Shown: in pieces, positions 53,826 to 62,717 of the stretch | How positions within the stretch are numbered: the first letter of the stretch is position 1 | How the letters are laid out: every line of letters starts with the position of its first letter | From: Algoriphagus sp. CAU 1675 | GTDB taxonomy: Bacteria; Bacteroidota; Bacteroidia; Cytophagales; Cyclobacteriaceae | NCBI RefSeq assembly: GCF_029222925.1 | Contig: NZ_JARHUI010000001.1 | Span: 62,986 to 126,985, forward strand | Reading direction: 5' to 3' | DNA: 64,000 nt | Notes under the pieces: generated by a model | The model's database searches: none | What the model saw: the letters and a program-made list of their open reading frames with translations, nothing else | What the model was told of the DNA's origin: nothing | Program-made: the position numbers and the translations under genes

Positions 53826-54596
53826 TTACAATTTGATTTCTCCCAAAAAATGGTCGAATGTGTCGCCTCTGAGTCCGAGACGAATGGTCTCCAAAGGAAT
53901 CACTTCCGCTGGACTGATGTTTCCAAGGTTTACATTGGCACCCAAAAGCTTGATAAACCAAACCTGCTGGGACTTAATTGGGGCTTCCCAAATGATGCGC
54001 TCTTCAGGAACTTGAGTGAGGATCTCCTCAACCAATCCCTGACGTACTTCACCCGAGTCTCTGAAAAGTCCTACGTTTCCACCTTCTCTGGCTTCCCCGA
54101 TTACTTTCCAAGCACCCGCCTGAAGCTCGGTTTGCATCTGCTCGATCCACTTATAGGGAGGGATAATCTTGGCAGCGTCTTTGGAACCCACCTCAGACAA
54201 AACAGTCACCTGCTGGGAAAGGGTGGAAATAAACTCACACTTTTTGTCGTGATTTAGGGAAATGGAGCCGTCGGAAACCTCTGCGTAACCCAAGTCATAT
54301 TTATCCAGAACCTTTCGGTAATCATCAAATTGACCTCGTACGATAAAGGCTTCGAAAAGTGTTCCTCCAAAATAAACCGGGATGCCGGCGGATTTATAGA
54401 TCGCGATTTTCTCAGCGAGATGCTTGGTCACGTAAGATGTGGCCCATCCCAATTTGACAATGTCCACAAAATCGGAGCAGCTGTCTACAAAATCTTCCAC
54501 GGCACGAAGGCTGAGGCCTTTGTCCATGGCCATAGTAAATCCCGTGGTACGCGGCTTTTCAGTACGTACAGGGATGTTCTTTAGCACATAATTCAT
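53826..54596 (-). CDS. comA: Phosphosulfolactate synthase
   Basis: 256 residues of the ComA family: a TIM-barrel with GFTMAMDKGLSLRAVEDF, DIVKLGWATSYVTKHLAEKI, VYFGGTLFEAFIVRGQFDD, and EVSDGSISLNHDKKCEFI; later KVIGEAREGGNVGLFRDSGE and FIKLLGANVNLGNISPAEVI. Known members add sulfite to phosphoenolpyruvate to make phosphosulfolactate, the first step of coenzyme M synthesis in archaea. Bacteroidota do not make coenzyme M; a link to sulfonolipid (capnine-type) or other sulfonates is suggested by inference. It follows the TPR gene by 14 bp. Confidence 0.9.
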   Translation of the reverse strand: MNYVLKNIPVRTEKPRTTGFTMAMDKGLSLRAVEDFVDSCSDFVDIVKLGWATSYVTKHLAEKIAIYKSAGIPVYFGGTLFEAFIVRGQFDDYRKVLDKYDLGYAEVSDGSISLNHDKKCEFISTLSQQVTVLSEVGSKDAAKIIPPYKWIEQMQTELQAGAWKVIGEAREGGNVGLFRDSGEVRQGLVEEILTQVPEERIIWEAPIKSQQVWFIKLLGANVNLGNISPAEVIPLETIRLGLRGDTFDHFLGEIKL

Positions 54597-54610
54597 TCGC
54601 TTGTATTAGT

Positions 54611-56026
54611 TTAGGGCTGGAGATTCTCATCTCTATACTGGGCAATCAGCTTGTAGATGGCCTTTTGCTTTTCCAGCTCGGGCATCAAATCATACAAAAC
54701 TGTATGCCGATCAAAGTCCAAAGTTAAGCCATTTTCCAAATATGAAAACGCCTCTTTGTAATTGCCCATTTTGATTTGATAAACAACCATTCGATAATAG
54801 AGCTCCGCCTCCTCGGGCAACTCCTCTATTCCTTCCCGAATTACATCAATCGCTTCCTCGAATCTGTTCTGGTCAAAATAAATCACAGACAGGTTGACAT
54901 AGGTTTCCATGATGCCGGGCTCCAGATTGATGGCCTCTTCATAGGCTTCCGAACTGGCCTGTAGATTTCCCAGGTTAAATTCCGCATCTGCCAATCCTAC
55001 CCAATAATTCGGGTTTTCTTTGCTGAGATTCAGTGCTTTTTTGAAATAGTGGATGGCTTCAAAGAATTTCTCCTTTTTGAGCATGCACATTCCCAAGCCA
55101 AACCAAGCATCGTCATACTCCTCATCCAGCTTGGCGGATTTTTTGAAATATTTGAAGGCTTCATCAACTTTTCCCAACTTTTCATAGGCAGCACCCATGT
55201 AGCAGCAGTTTTCCGCATTGGCGCCTTCACAGTTGATGGTATTCTGGTACGCCTCTAAAGCAAGCTCGTATTGCTGGGTATTCATCAGGGCATTGCCCAA
55301 ATTGAAATAAGCTGAAGCAAAGGAATCATCAATCAAAAGCGCATAATCATAGGCCTTGATGGCTTCTTCAAACCTGCCAAGCCGGTTATAAACTACCCCC
55401 AAATTGTACCATGCACCCGCACTGTAGGGATCTTGATCGATAAATTCCTGATAAAAAGTGAGGATCTCGTCAAAAGATCCATCCTCTTCGGTGATCATGG
55501 CCAGCTGAAACAGGGCGTCCTCATGGTTGATCCGGATCTTCACCGCCTCCTTGAAAGCCTCACTTGCTTTCTCATTGTCCCCTTTGGCTCGAAATAGATT
55601 TCCCAAGGAATAATAAACCTCGGCCTTATCCTCTGCAAGTGGAAGAAAACGCTCCAACAACTCAATGCCCTCTTGGGGATTTCCAGCAAGAATATAGGCA
55701 TTGCCCAAGGCAAGTATAATTTCCTCGTTATTGGGAGAGATGTTGTTGATGTTTTCCAGGATACCCAACCCTTCCTCCAATTCATCATTGAAGATCAGGC
55801 ACTGGGCTTTCAGTAATTTGATTTCCACTGAAAACGGGAATTTCTCCAGGGCGAATTCAGAGGCTCTTAAAGCTTTTAGGAATTTTTGCTGATCGAAATA
55901 AAATCGAATGATGTCTTCCAGTTCTTCCTCTTCAAAATAAAGATCGAGATTGGCTTTCAGGGAATTCTCAAACCGCTCAACAAGCTTTTTGTCGTTTTCC
56001 CAATCTTGGTCGTGATCTCCTGTCAT
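54611..56026 (-). CDS. TPR-repeat protein, cytoplasmic
   Basis: 471 residues made almost wholly of about 12 tetratricopeptide repeats, for example AEVYYSLGNLFRAKGDNEKA, AWYNLGVVYNRLGRFEEAIK and AWFGLGMCMLKKEKFFEAIH. No signal peptide or membrane helix was seen, and the start is acidic (MTGDHDQDWENDKKLVERFE). The scaffold role is clear, the partners are not. It is upstream of comA with a 14-bp gap and probably co-transcribed. Confidence 0.85.
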   Translation of the reverse strand: MTGDHDQDWENDKKLVERFENSLKANLDLYFEEEELEDIIRFYFDQQKFLKALRASEFALEKFPFSVEIKLLKAQCLIFNDELEEGLGILENINNISPNNEEIILALGNAYILAGNPQEGIELLERFLPLAEDKAEVYYSLGNLFRAKGDNEKASEAFKEAVKIRINHEDALFQLAMITEEDGSFDEILTFYQEFIDQDPYSAGAWYNLGVVYNRLGRFEEAIKAYDYALLIDDSFASAYFNLGNALMNTQQYELALEAYQNTINCEGANAENCCYMGAAYEKLGKVDEAFKYFKKSAKLDEEYDDAWFGLGMCMLKKEKFFEAIHYFKKALNLSKENPNYWVGLADAEFNLGNLQASSEAYEEAINLEPGIMETYVNLSVIYFDQNRFEEAIDVIREGIEELPEEAELYYRMVVYQIKMGNYKEAFSYLENGLTLDFDRHTVLYDLMPELEKQKAIYKLIAQYRDENLQP

Positions 56027-56172
56027 TCAGATGTGTTATGGTTTACTTAAGATACCAAATATTCCGGTCTCTCAAAATCGTGATTTGTTAAATTTTTCCA
56101 AGCCTATCACTTTCTATTCAAGCTTGGAGTTGGTCTGCGGAATGTGGATAACGAAGGGGATGAAAAATAAGT

Positions 56173-57126
56173 TTATTTAGCCCATAAAAAGGTGTCTTTC
56201 AGGTCTCTGTATTTGAATTCTAGCAGGCTGGTAGCTTTGGTGTTGTCGTAGGTGATTTTTTGGGTTGAAAGCATCGCAGTTTTATTATTTAGGGGGTTTT
56301 TGCTCAACCCCAATTTTCTGGAAATTGAGGCATAAAGAACTGCAAGTCGCAACATCAGGGAATTGGTAGGACGGTGTGGCGCTTTTTTTCCAAAGGCCTC
56401 GGCCATTATCTGGAAAAACTCCTTATAAGGCATGCTTTCTTTATTCAGAATAAAACGCTTTCCCCAGGCTTCCTTTTCCACCAATAACCGCACCATCTCT
56501 GCAGCATCTCGCACATCCAGATAATTCACATTCCCGGAAGGGTAAAATGAATTTTCTTCCAGCACATAGTGATAAATGGCGGTACTGCTTCTATCGTCAC
56601 TGATCTTCCCCAGCAAAACAGATGGGTTGACTACCATTAAATCCAGGCCTTCCTGTTCCCCTCTCCAGGCCTCTAGCTCTCCCCAGTACTTGGAAATGGC
56701 ATAATCCGTATTAAAGGGAGATTCAGTCCATTTGAAATCTTCATCATAGAATTGCTGTTCCGGGGCTCTACCGATGGCCGCCACAGAACTCACATGAACA
56801 AGCTTTCTGACTTCGGTTTGGAGCATTGCATTGACCAGATTTGCTGTACCCCTGACATTGGTTTCATAAAGCTGATCTGTATCTGCCGGATCATAGGAAA
56901 CCATTCCTGCCACATGAATTACCAGATCTTTTCCGGAAATAGCTGATTCCAGGGAATCCACATCCGATAGTGCTCCCTCATGCCAATGAATTGGAAAATC
57001 CACATCCTCAAGCAAACGCGTAGATGAACCGGGTCTTTTGATCCCATGGATCTCTCCAAGGGAGGCAAATTCCTTTGCCAAATAACTTCCCAAAAGTCCA
57101 GTGATACCGGTAATGAGGATTTTCAT
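56173..57126 (-). CDS. NAD-dependent epimerase/dehydratase
   Basis: 317 residues of the extended SDR family. The cofactor motif ITGITGLLGSYLAKEFASLG (TGxxGxxG) is at the start; HVSSVAAIGRAP and the catalytic YAISKYWGE (YxxxK) follow. Fold and length match sugar-nucleotide epimerases or reductases of the dihydroflavonol reductase group; the substrate is not known. It lies 12 bp after the CpsB-like gene and ends the rfbC operon. Confidence 0.85.
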   Translation of the reverse strand: MKILITGITGLLGSYLAKEFASLGEIHGIKRPGSSTRLLEDVDFPIHWHEGALSDVDSLESAISGKDLVIHVAGMVSYDPADTDQLYETNVRGTANLVNAMLQTEVRKLVHVSSVAAIGRAPEQQFYDEDFKWTESPFNTDYAISKYWGELEAWRGEQEGLDLMVVNPSVLLGKISDDRSSTAIYHYVLEENSFYPSGNVNYLDVRDAAEMVRLLVEKEAWGKRFILNKESMPYKEFFQIMAEAFGKKAPHRPTNSLMLRLAVLYASISRKLGLSKNPLNNKTAMLSTQKITYDNTKATSLLEFKYRDLKDTFLWAK

Positions 57127-57138
57127 GCGTTCAAATTC

Positions 57139-57885
57139 TTATAAATCCGTGTTTTTCCAATTGGCCTCTTGAAGTTGCCGATAATATTTTGTTTGCGGAA
57201 GGGTCCCCAAGACCTCCAAATAGCGGTCATTGTGGCAATCCGTACCCAAGAACTTGATCAGGCCTTTTTTCAAGAGCATTTCTGCAAATTCCTTCACCTC
57301 TCTGGAATAAAAGCCGGTGAAGGAAAGCAAATTTACCTGAAACAAAATATTGCGATCAATCAGATCCTTGAGCAATTCCTTGTTGAAAATAAGATATTGA
57401 TAGCGTTCAGGATGTGCAAGAATTGGTTTGTATCCTGCCATTTCCAATTGGAACAGTACTTCAAAGAGCATCTGGGGCTTATTAACAAAGCCTGTTTCCA
57501 CCAAAATATACTGATCCCCAAAAGTAAGCAGTGGTTCACCGGCCTCCACCTTTTCCAAAAGAACCTCGTCCATGAAATATTCCGCTGCCGCTTCGATTTC
57601 CATAGCTATTCCCTCCGAGGCAACCTCCCGTTTCAGATCTTCCAGCCCCATGTGGATGATTTCAGGGGTGTTTCTGAAAAATTCCGACATGATATGAGGG
57701 GTAGTAATGAGTTTTCGAAGTCCAAAGTCAGCTAGTTGCTTGATCAGTCTAATTGATTCTTCCATAGACTTGGATCCGTCATCAATACCGGGGATCAGGT
57801 GGGAATGCATATCCACCTGCATCCAACTCAAATCCAGTGGCTCTTTGACTTGCTCCTTTTTTTTGAAAAAATCAAAAATCCCCAT
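57139..57885 (-). CDS. CpsB/YwqE-like protein tyrosine phosphatase (PHP family)
   Basis: 248 residues. The PHP metal-binding motif MQVDMHSHLIPGIDDGSKS starts near residue 22 (Asp25, His27, His29), with LITTPHIMSEFFRNTPE, ILAHPERYQYLIFN and FLGTDCHND later. CpsB/Wzb-type enzymes of this fold dephosphorylate the tyrosine kinases that control capsule or exopolysaccharide export. The start overlaps the rfbC stop by one base (TAATG), so the genes are translationally coupled. No cognate kinase is in the window. Confidence 0.9.
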   Translation of the reverse strand: MGIFDFFKKKEQVKEPLDLSWMQVDMHSHLIPGIDDGSKSMEESIRLIKQLADFGLRKLITTPHIMSEFFRNTPEIIHMGLEDLKREVASEGIAMEIEAAAEYFMDEVLLEKVEAGEPLLTFGDQYILVETGFVNKPQMLFEVLFQLEMAGYKPILAHPERYQYLIFNKELLKDLIDRNILFQVNLLSFTGFYSREVKEFAEMLLKKGLIKFLGTDCHNDRYLEVLGTLPQTKYYRQLQEANWKNTDL

Positions 57886-58439
57886 TACAGTCCTCCTTTG
57901 CTTATTTGCTTAAACTCCTCAAGAGTGGGCCAATAGCTGTCTTTTTCAGAAATAATGGGTTCACTGACCTGCCAGTCAATTCCCAAATCGGGATCGTTCC
58001 AGATGATCCCTCCTTCAGCTGGTTTATTGTAGTAATTGGAGCACTTGTAGACGAATACAGCATCCTCCAACACGGAAAACCCATGTGCAAATCCCGCTGG
58101 AATGTACAACAGGTTATGTTTCTCAGTGTCAAGGGTAACAGTCAATGATTGACCAAAGGTTGGGGAATCCTTTCTGAGATCCACAACGGCATCCAGTACT
58201 TTCCCTTGAATGACCCGCACTAATTTGGCCTGGGCAAAGGGCGAATGTTGGAAATGCAATCCTCTAACGGTTCCCTTTTGGGAATAAGACTGATTGTCCT
58301 GCACCCAGCCATGATCCACCCCAAAAGGGCTTAGCCAGTCCTCCCGGTACGATTCAAAAAAATAACCTCTTTGGTCCTTGAATACAGTCGGGAAAATCTC
58401 CAAAACACCGGAAAGTGATGTTTCTTTTACTTGAGCCAT
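57885..58439 (-). CDS. rfbC: dTDP-4-dehydrorhamnose 3,5-epimerase
   Basis: 184 residues with the cupin fold. The motifs IFPTVFKDQRGYFFESYRED, DNQSYSQKGTVRGLHFQHSP (catalytic His) and VVDLRKDSPTFGQSLTVTLD, then PAGFAHGFSVLEDAVFVYKC are diagnostic. It epimerises the dTDP-4-keto sugar on the way to dTDP-L-rhamnose. rfbA, rfbB and rfbD are not in the window. It heads an operon with the phosphatase and the epimerase. Confidence 0.95.
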   Translation of the reverse strand: MAQVKETSLSGVLEIFPTVFKDQRGYFFESYREDWLSPFGVDHGWVQDNQSYSQKGTVRGLHFQHSPFAQAKLVRVIQGKVLDAVVDLRKDSPTFGQSLTVTLDTEKHNLLYIPAGFAHGFSVLEDAVFVYKCSNYYNKPAEGGIIWNDPDLGIDWQVSEPIISEKDSYWPTLEEFKQISKGGL

Positions 58440-58632
58440 AGGGAGCTGTTGGTTTAATTCAAACAGACAGTAAAATAACCACGAGCAAAAACACTATCCT
58501 AATCAATTTTGGAGAAATATACCGAACTTTGCAGGCTACAGGCTGATTTTCAGTAGAGCATCCGTTTGATTCTGTTCAGAAAAGAAACTAAAAATCCCAA
58601 AGCCTGCTTTTATTCCTAGATTCAAACAGCAC

Positions 58633-59895
58633 ATGAGCAAATTTTCGCGCAAGCTTCAAAAATTACACGATACTGCACCCAAGCAGGAAACCGCAGTCTT
58701 AGTCAGCGTCATCCGACAAAACCAAAGCGAACAGGAAACGGAGGAGCATCTGGATGAACTGGCCTTCCTGACCGAAACTCTAGGCGTAAAGGCTGTTTAC
58801 CGTTTTACCCAAAAAATGGAAAAACCCGATATCCGCACCTTTGTGGGTAAAGGAAAGTTGGAGGAAATCCAGGCCTATGTGGAGCATTTTGGGGTGGATA
58901 TGGTCATTTTCGATGATGACCTTTCTCCTTCGCAGATGAAAAACCTGGAGAATGAACTGAAGGTAAAAGTCTATGATCGGTCTTTGTTGATTCTGGATAT
59001 TTTCCTGAAACGGGCTCAAACAGCCCAAGCAAAAACCCAGGTGGAATTGGCCCGCTACCAATACCTTTTACCAAGATTGACCCGCATGTGGACGCACTTG
59101 GAACGTCAGCGAGGAGGAACTTCTACCCGAGGCGGTGCCGGTGAAAAGGAAATCGAAACGGATAAGCGGGATATCCGAAATAAAATCTCCCTCCTTAAAG
59201 CCAAATTGAAGGAGATTGAAAAACAAGGAGAGACCCAGAGAAAAGGCCGAAAGGGTATAGTCCGTGTTGCTTTGGTTGGTTATACCAACGTAGGAAAGAG
59301 CACCTTGATGAACCTCATCACCAAAACTGATATTCTGGCCGAAAACAAACTGTTTGCGACTGTGGATTCAACGGTTCGGAAAGTTGTCCTGGATAATATT
59401 CCCTTTCTGCTTTCGGATACGGTTGGGTTTATCCGAAAACTTCCGACCCACTTGATCGAATCCTTCAAATCTACCTTGGACGAAATTAGAGAAGCGGACC
59501 TACTGGTCCATGTGGTGGATATTTCACATCCCAGCTTTGAGGATCATATTTCCGTGGTCAATCAGACCCTGAGAGAAATCAAAGCCGGTGACAAGCCCGT
59601 TTTGTTGGTTTTCAACAAGATAGACTTGGTGGAAACTATGCCGTCCGAAGAAAAAATCCAAGAGATGAGCGAATTGGAACTGGAGGAAGCCAACTATTTG
59701 GATTTTCAGGCTTTATCCGATGCTTATGAAAAGAAAAATGGGATCAAGCCGGTATTTATGGCAGCAGCAAGTGGACTCCATGTTGAGGAATTCCGGGAGG
59801 CTCTGGTCAACGAAGTCAAAAAGCAGCATAGAAAAATCTACCCGCATTACCTGGAAGATCAGGTGGTCTCTTTTGATCAGACCGAAGAAAAGTAA
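58633..59895 (+). CDS. hflX: GTPase HflX
   Basis: 420 residues. The HflX N-terminal domain (AYVEHFGVDMVIFDDDLSPS and VYDRSLLILDIFLKRAQTAQ) and helical linker (RQRGGTSTRGGAGEKEIETD) precede the G domain: G1 GYTNVGKST near residue 216, G3 DTVGFIRKLP, G4 NKID. HflX binds the 50S subunit and splits stalled ribosomes, notably under heat stress. Length and motif order are standard. The gene is divergent from rfbC and ends at a terminator. Confidence 0.96.
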   Translation: MSKFSRKLQKLHDTAPKQETAVLVSVIRQNQSEQETEEHLDELAFLTETLGVKAVYRFTQKMEKPDIRTFVGKGKLEEIQAYVEHFGVDMVIFDDDLSPSQMKNLENELKVKVYDRSLLILDIFLKRAQTAQAKTQVELARYQYLLPRLTRMWTHLERQRGGTSTRGGAGEKEIETDKRDIRNKISLLKAKLKEIEKQGETQRKGRKGIVRVALVGYTNVGKSTLMNLITKTDILAENKLFATVDSTVRKVVLDNIPFLLSDTVGFIRKLPTHLIESFKSTLDEIREADLLVHVVDISHPSFEDHISVVNQTLREIKAGDKPVLLVFNKIDLVETMPSEEKIQEMSELELEEANYLDFQALSDAYEKKNGIKPVFMAAASGLHVEEFREALVNEVKKQHRKIYPHYLEDQVVSFDQTEEK

Positions 59896-59938
59896 ACTGA
59901 ATTTTGAAGGCCCTTTTCACTGAATCAGTCCAGAACTA

Positions 59939-59974
59939 AAAAAGTCCTGCTTCTCATGAGAGGCAGGACTTTTT
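59939..59974. terminator. Bidirectional terminator between hflX and the TonB receptor
   Basis: An 11-bp stem (AAAAGTCCTGC/GCAGGACTTTT) extended by a few pairs inside, flanked by A and T runs on both sides. Confidence 0.85.
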
Positions 59975-59994
59975 AAATACCTAAAAACAAACTT

Positions 59995-62382
59995 TTAGAA
60001 CTTCATACTCACTCCCAACAGGAAGTTGGTTCCTGCCATTGGGTAATAGTAATTTTCTGTAATCAATTCTCTTCCTGAATCTCCCGGCACGAAATAGCTA
60101 AAGGTGTAGCCATTCGGCTCATACATCTCATTGAAGATATTATTGATCAGGAGATTCACTTCCAATCCCTTGAAGAAACGAGGCTGTGCCACATAACTGA
60201 TCCGAAGGTCATTGGTAAAGAATGCATCCAAAGATCTTGATTCATTGGAGGAATTGTCCAAAAACTGTCTGCCCACGTATTTGCTCAACCAGTTTAGCGA
60301 AAGGTTTTTCACCGGTTTAAATTCTATCATGGCTGAACTTACCACGTTTGGTGAAAATGCGATATCTGTATCGGTGTAGCTGAAGCTTTCCTGACGGAAA
60401 TCCTCCACACTATAGTCATCCACATATTCGGTAAACTCCTTGATCTTGTTTTGGCTCAGGGCAATATTAGCTCCCAAGGTCCAAGCTTTGGATACTTGGT
60501 AAGCTCCGTCCAACTCAAGTCCTGCCCGGTAGGAAGAGGCCACGTTTTCGCGGATATAGGCTCCGACATCATTGATCTGTCCGGTAAGGATCAACTGATC
60601 TTTGTAGTCCATGTAGTAAAGGTTGGCATTGTAGGAGAAATTTCCTGCCTTGGCTCTGACACCAGCTTCAATATTGTTCAAGCGTTCCGGTCTTGGCACT
60701 TCGGTGATCGGGTTATCGGTAAAATCTGATCTGGTGGGTTCACGGTTTGCTACGGCATAACTAGCATACCAGGTCTTTCCTAGATTTTCATAGCTCAGAC
60801 CAAACTTGGGATTGAAGAAGGTATAATTTTCTCCACCATCTACAATTCTTTGATCATCATTGACGCCTTCAAAAGAGTAATTAATCCCTCTTACCTGTAA
60901 ATCACCAAATAGATTCAGGCCTGTACTTACCTCATAGGTTGCTTTTGCATAAATATTCCTATCATCCTTGATGGCATTGTTATCATAGTAGCGATCTCGG
61001 ATATTGAGATCTCCGGCAATTCGTGCCCAGATGATTTCTCCAAAATGCCCTCCATCATATCGGTTGGCTCCTCCACCCAGAACCAAGTCCAGTTTACCAT
61101 CTGTGGAAACGTAATTGACAGAGCCCACGAACCCAAAGAAATCATTGTCCAGCCATCTTCTGCGGATGATGTCTGTGCGGGAAATCAACTCCTCTCCGAT
61201 CTGCACGTCTGGTAATCCGTACCTGGAAAACTTGTCATCAGCCCGAAACTGCTCATAATATCCTCTTCCATATGTATAATGCAGGGCCAGATTGGTCTTC
61301 CAGTTGGAGCCGTACTTTCCGGTATAGATCAACTGGTAATGATCCTGCTGATAATTGTCCGTTTCGTTATCGTAGGTGTAGTAATTGGAGGTTCTGTCAG
61401 TCTCCAACAAATACTCCGGAAGACCCCACCAAGACTGGTAGGTTTGCTCTTTTCCGGAGAAAACATTGACCTTCACCACATGCTTTTCACCATAATATCC
61501 ACCGGAAACAAAATAACTTCCCAAATCCGAAAAGGCTCTGTCCACATATCCGTCAGAAGTAATTTTGGAAAGTCTGGCATCCACGGCAAAATGGTTGTTG
61601 AGCAATCCGGTCCCAGCCTTTACAGTGTGCTTCCACGTGTTGAATGAACCCACACTGTTGTCCACTTCTGCATAAGCCTCATCTCTACGGGTGTCGGTCT
61701 GGAAGTTCAAGCTGGCCCCAAAAGTAGCCGCACCGTTGGTGGAGGTACCCACTCCTCTCTGGATCTGCACATTGTCTACAGAGGAGGCAAAATCCGGCAT
61801 ATTCACCCAAAAAACCCCGTGTGATTCTGCGTCATTAAGCGGGATTCCGTTTACTGTTACGTTGATTCGGGTTTGGTCTGTGCCACGGATTCTTAGCCCG
61901 GTATAACCTACCCCTGCACCAGCATCGGAGTGAGTCACCACAGAAGGCGTAAAATTGAGCAGGATTGGAATATCCTGACCCAGATTTCGCTTTGCGATGT
62001 CTCTCTTGCCAATAGTTTGGAAAGTGGTTGGAGTTGTTTCAGAGGCCCTTGTGGAGGAAACGATAAATTCCTCTGTCATAAAATCCTGACTAGTCAGCCT
62101 GATTTCGAGCTCCCCAGAAAAAGGAAGAGTCAAAGTTTGTCTATAGGTCTCATATCCTAGATAAGAAACCCTCAGCTCAATTTCCCCTTGGGGTAATTTG
62201 CTCAATGTAAAATTTCCTTTGGAATCAGTAACGGCACCTCTTCCCAGTTTTTCAGTCCAAACGGAAGCTCCTGTAAGTGGCTCCCCGCTTTGGGCATCCA
62301 GAACTTTCCCGCTCAATGATTCCTGAGCCATAGCTGAAAATGCGGCCAGCCAAAAGGCCAGACCAAGTAATACGTTTTTCAT
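59995..62382 (-). CDS. TonB-dependent receptor, predicted thiamin transporter
   Basis: 795 residues: a signal peptide (LLGLAFWLAAFSAMAQ), a carboxypeptidase-regulatory-like domain (about 22-105, LSGKVLDAQSGEPLTGASVW), a plug domain (ILLNFTPSVVTHSDAGAGVG, LRIRGTDQTRINVTVNGIPL) and a 22-strand-type barrel ending in GVSMKF with the usual terminal Phe. A TPP riboswitch in its 5' leader strongly suggests it imports thiamin or a thiamin precursor through the outer membrane; TPP-controlled receptors of this kind were predicted earlier in Bacteroidota. No inner-membrane thiamin carrier is next to it. Confidence 0.9.
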   Translation of the reverse strand: MKNVLLGLAFWLAAFSAMAQESLSGKVLDAQSGEPLTGASVWTEKLGRGAVTDSKGNFTLSKLPQGEIELRVSYLGYETYRQTLTLPFSGELEIRLTSQDFMTEEFIVSSTRASETTPTTFQTIGKRDIAKRNLGQDIPILLNFTPSVVTHSDAGAGVGYTGLRIRGTDQTRINVTVNGIPLNDAESHGVFWVNMPDFASSVDNVQIQRGVGTSTNGAATFGASLNFQTDTRRDEAYAEVDNSVGSFNTWKHTVKAGTGLLNNHFAVDARLSKITSDGYVDRAFSDLGSYFVSGGYYGEKHVVKVNVFSGKEQTYQSWWGLPEYLLETDRTSNYYTYDNETDNYQQDHYQLIYTGKYGSNWKTNLALHYTYGRGYYEQFRADDKFSRYGLPDVQIGEELISRTDIIRRRWLDNDFFGFVGSVNYVSTDGKLDLVLGGGANRYDGGHFGEIIWARIAGDLNIRDRYYDNNAIKDDRNIYAKATYEVSTGLNLFGDLQVRGINYSFEGVNDDQRIVDGGENYTFFNPKFGLSYENLGKTWYASYAVANREPTRSDFTDNPITEVPRPERLNNIEAGVRAKAGNFSYNANLYYMDYKDQLILTGQINDVGAYIRENVASSYRAGLELDGAYQVSKAWTLGANIALSQNKIKEFTEYVDDYSVEDFRQESFSYTDTDIAFSPNVVSSAMIEFKPVKNLSLNWLSKYVGRQFLDNSSNESRSLDAFFTNDLRISYVAQPRFFKGLEVNLLINNIFNEMYEPNGYTFSYFVPGDSGRELITENYYYPMAGTNFLLGVSMKF

Positions 62383-62390
62383 TTGTTTTT

Positions 62391-62402
62391 ACCCTTTCGG
62401 GT
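62391..62402 (-). promoter_or_regulatory. Small hairpin before the receptor start codon
   Basis: ACCC-GAAA-GGGT, a 4-bp stem with a GNRA tetraloop, ends 8 nt before the ATG. It could affect ribosome access in the TPP-controlled leader; no further evidence. Confidence 0.3.
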
Positions 62403-62480
62403 GATTGAGTGAAACATTAGAAAACTTAGGGGAAGCTTTCCGTGATTGTTTACCCGTGTCGCGCAATGAAATGGAACAGG

Positions 62481-62505
62481 AAAAACCGAATGGTACCAAG
62501 TCCGG
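62481..62505 (-). terminator. Possible regulatory terminator in the TPP leader
   Basis: On the minus strand CCGGA-(10 nt)-TTCGG is followed directly by TTTTT. The 5-bp stem with one G:U is short, but its place about 30 nt after the aptamer fits an expression platform. Confidence 0.35.
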
Positions 62506-62534
62506 CACTCCGAATTCAAATACTCTTTTACGCT

Positions 62535-62630
62535 TTCTCATTTGCCTTCGCCGGCATTACCCGGATCAGGTCGTATGGGTATGATCTCAGCCCGTTGTAT
62601 TAAGGCACCCCTTATGATCTGAGAGCAAAG
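62535..62630 (-). promoter_or_regulatory. TPP riboswitch (THI element)
   Basis: The minus strand carries the conserved core of the thiamin pyrophosphate aptamer in order: GGGGTGCC, then a variable hairpin, GGGCTGAGATCATACCC, ACCTGATCCGGGTAATGCCGGCGAAGG. All the invariant blocks (GGGGUGCC, CUGAGA, ACCUGAUC, UAAUGCC-GCGAAGG) are present. It lies about 150 nt upstream of the TonB-dependent receptor and directs its control by TPP. Confidence 0.96.
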
Positions 62631-62673
62631 GTACAGTGGAAAAGTTTGTTTCCAAGGCTTCAAAACAAAAAAA

Positions 62674-62694
62674 GGGGCTTCAAAAAAGCCCCTA
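62674..62694 (-). terminator. Terminator after the AAA+ ATPase gene
   Basis: On the minus strand AGGGGCTT-loop-AAGCCCCT is an 8-bp stem followed by seven T. Confidence 0.85.
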
Positions 62695-62717
62695 CTTAAA
62701 ATATCAAGAGAATTTCT

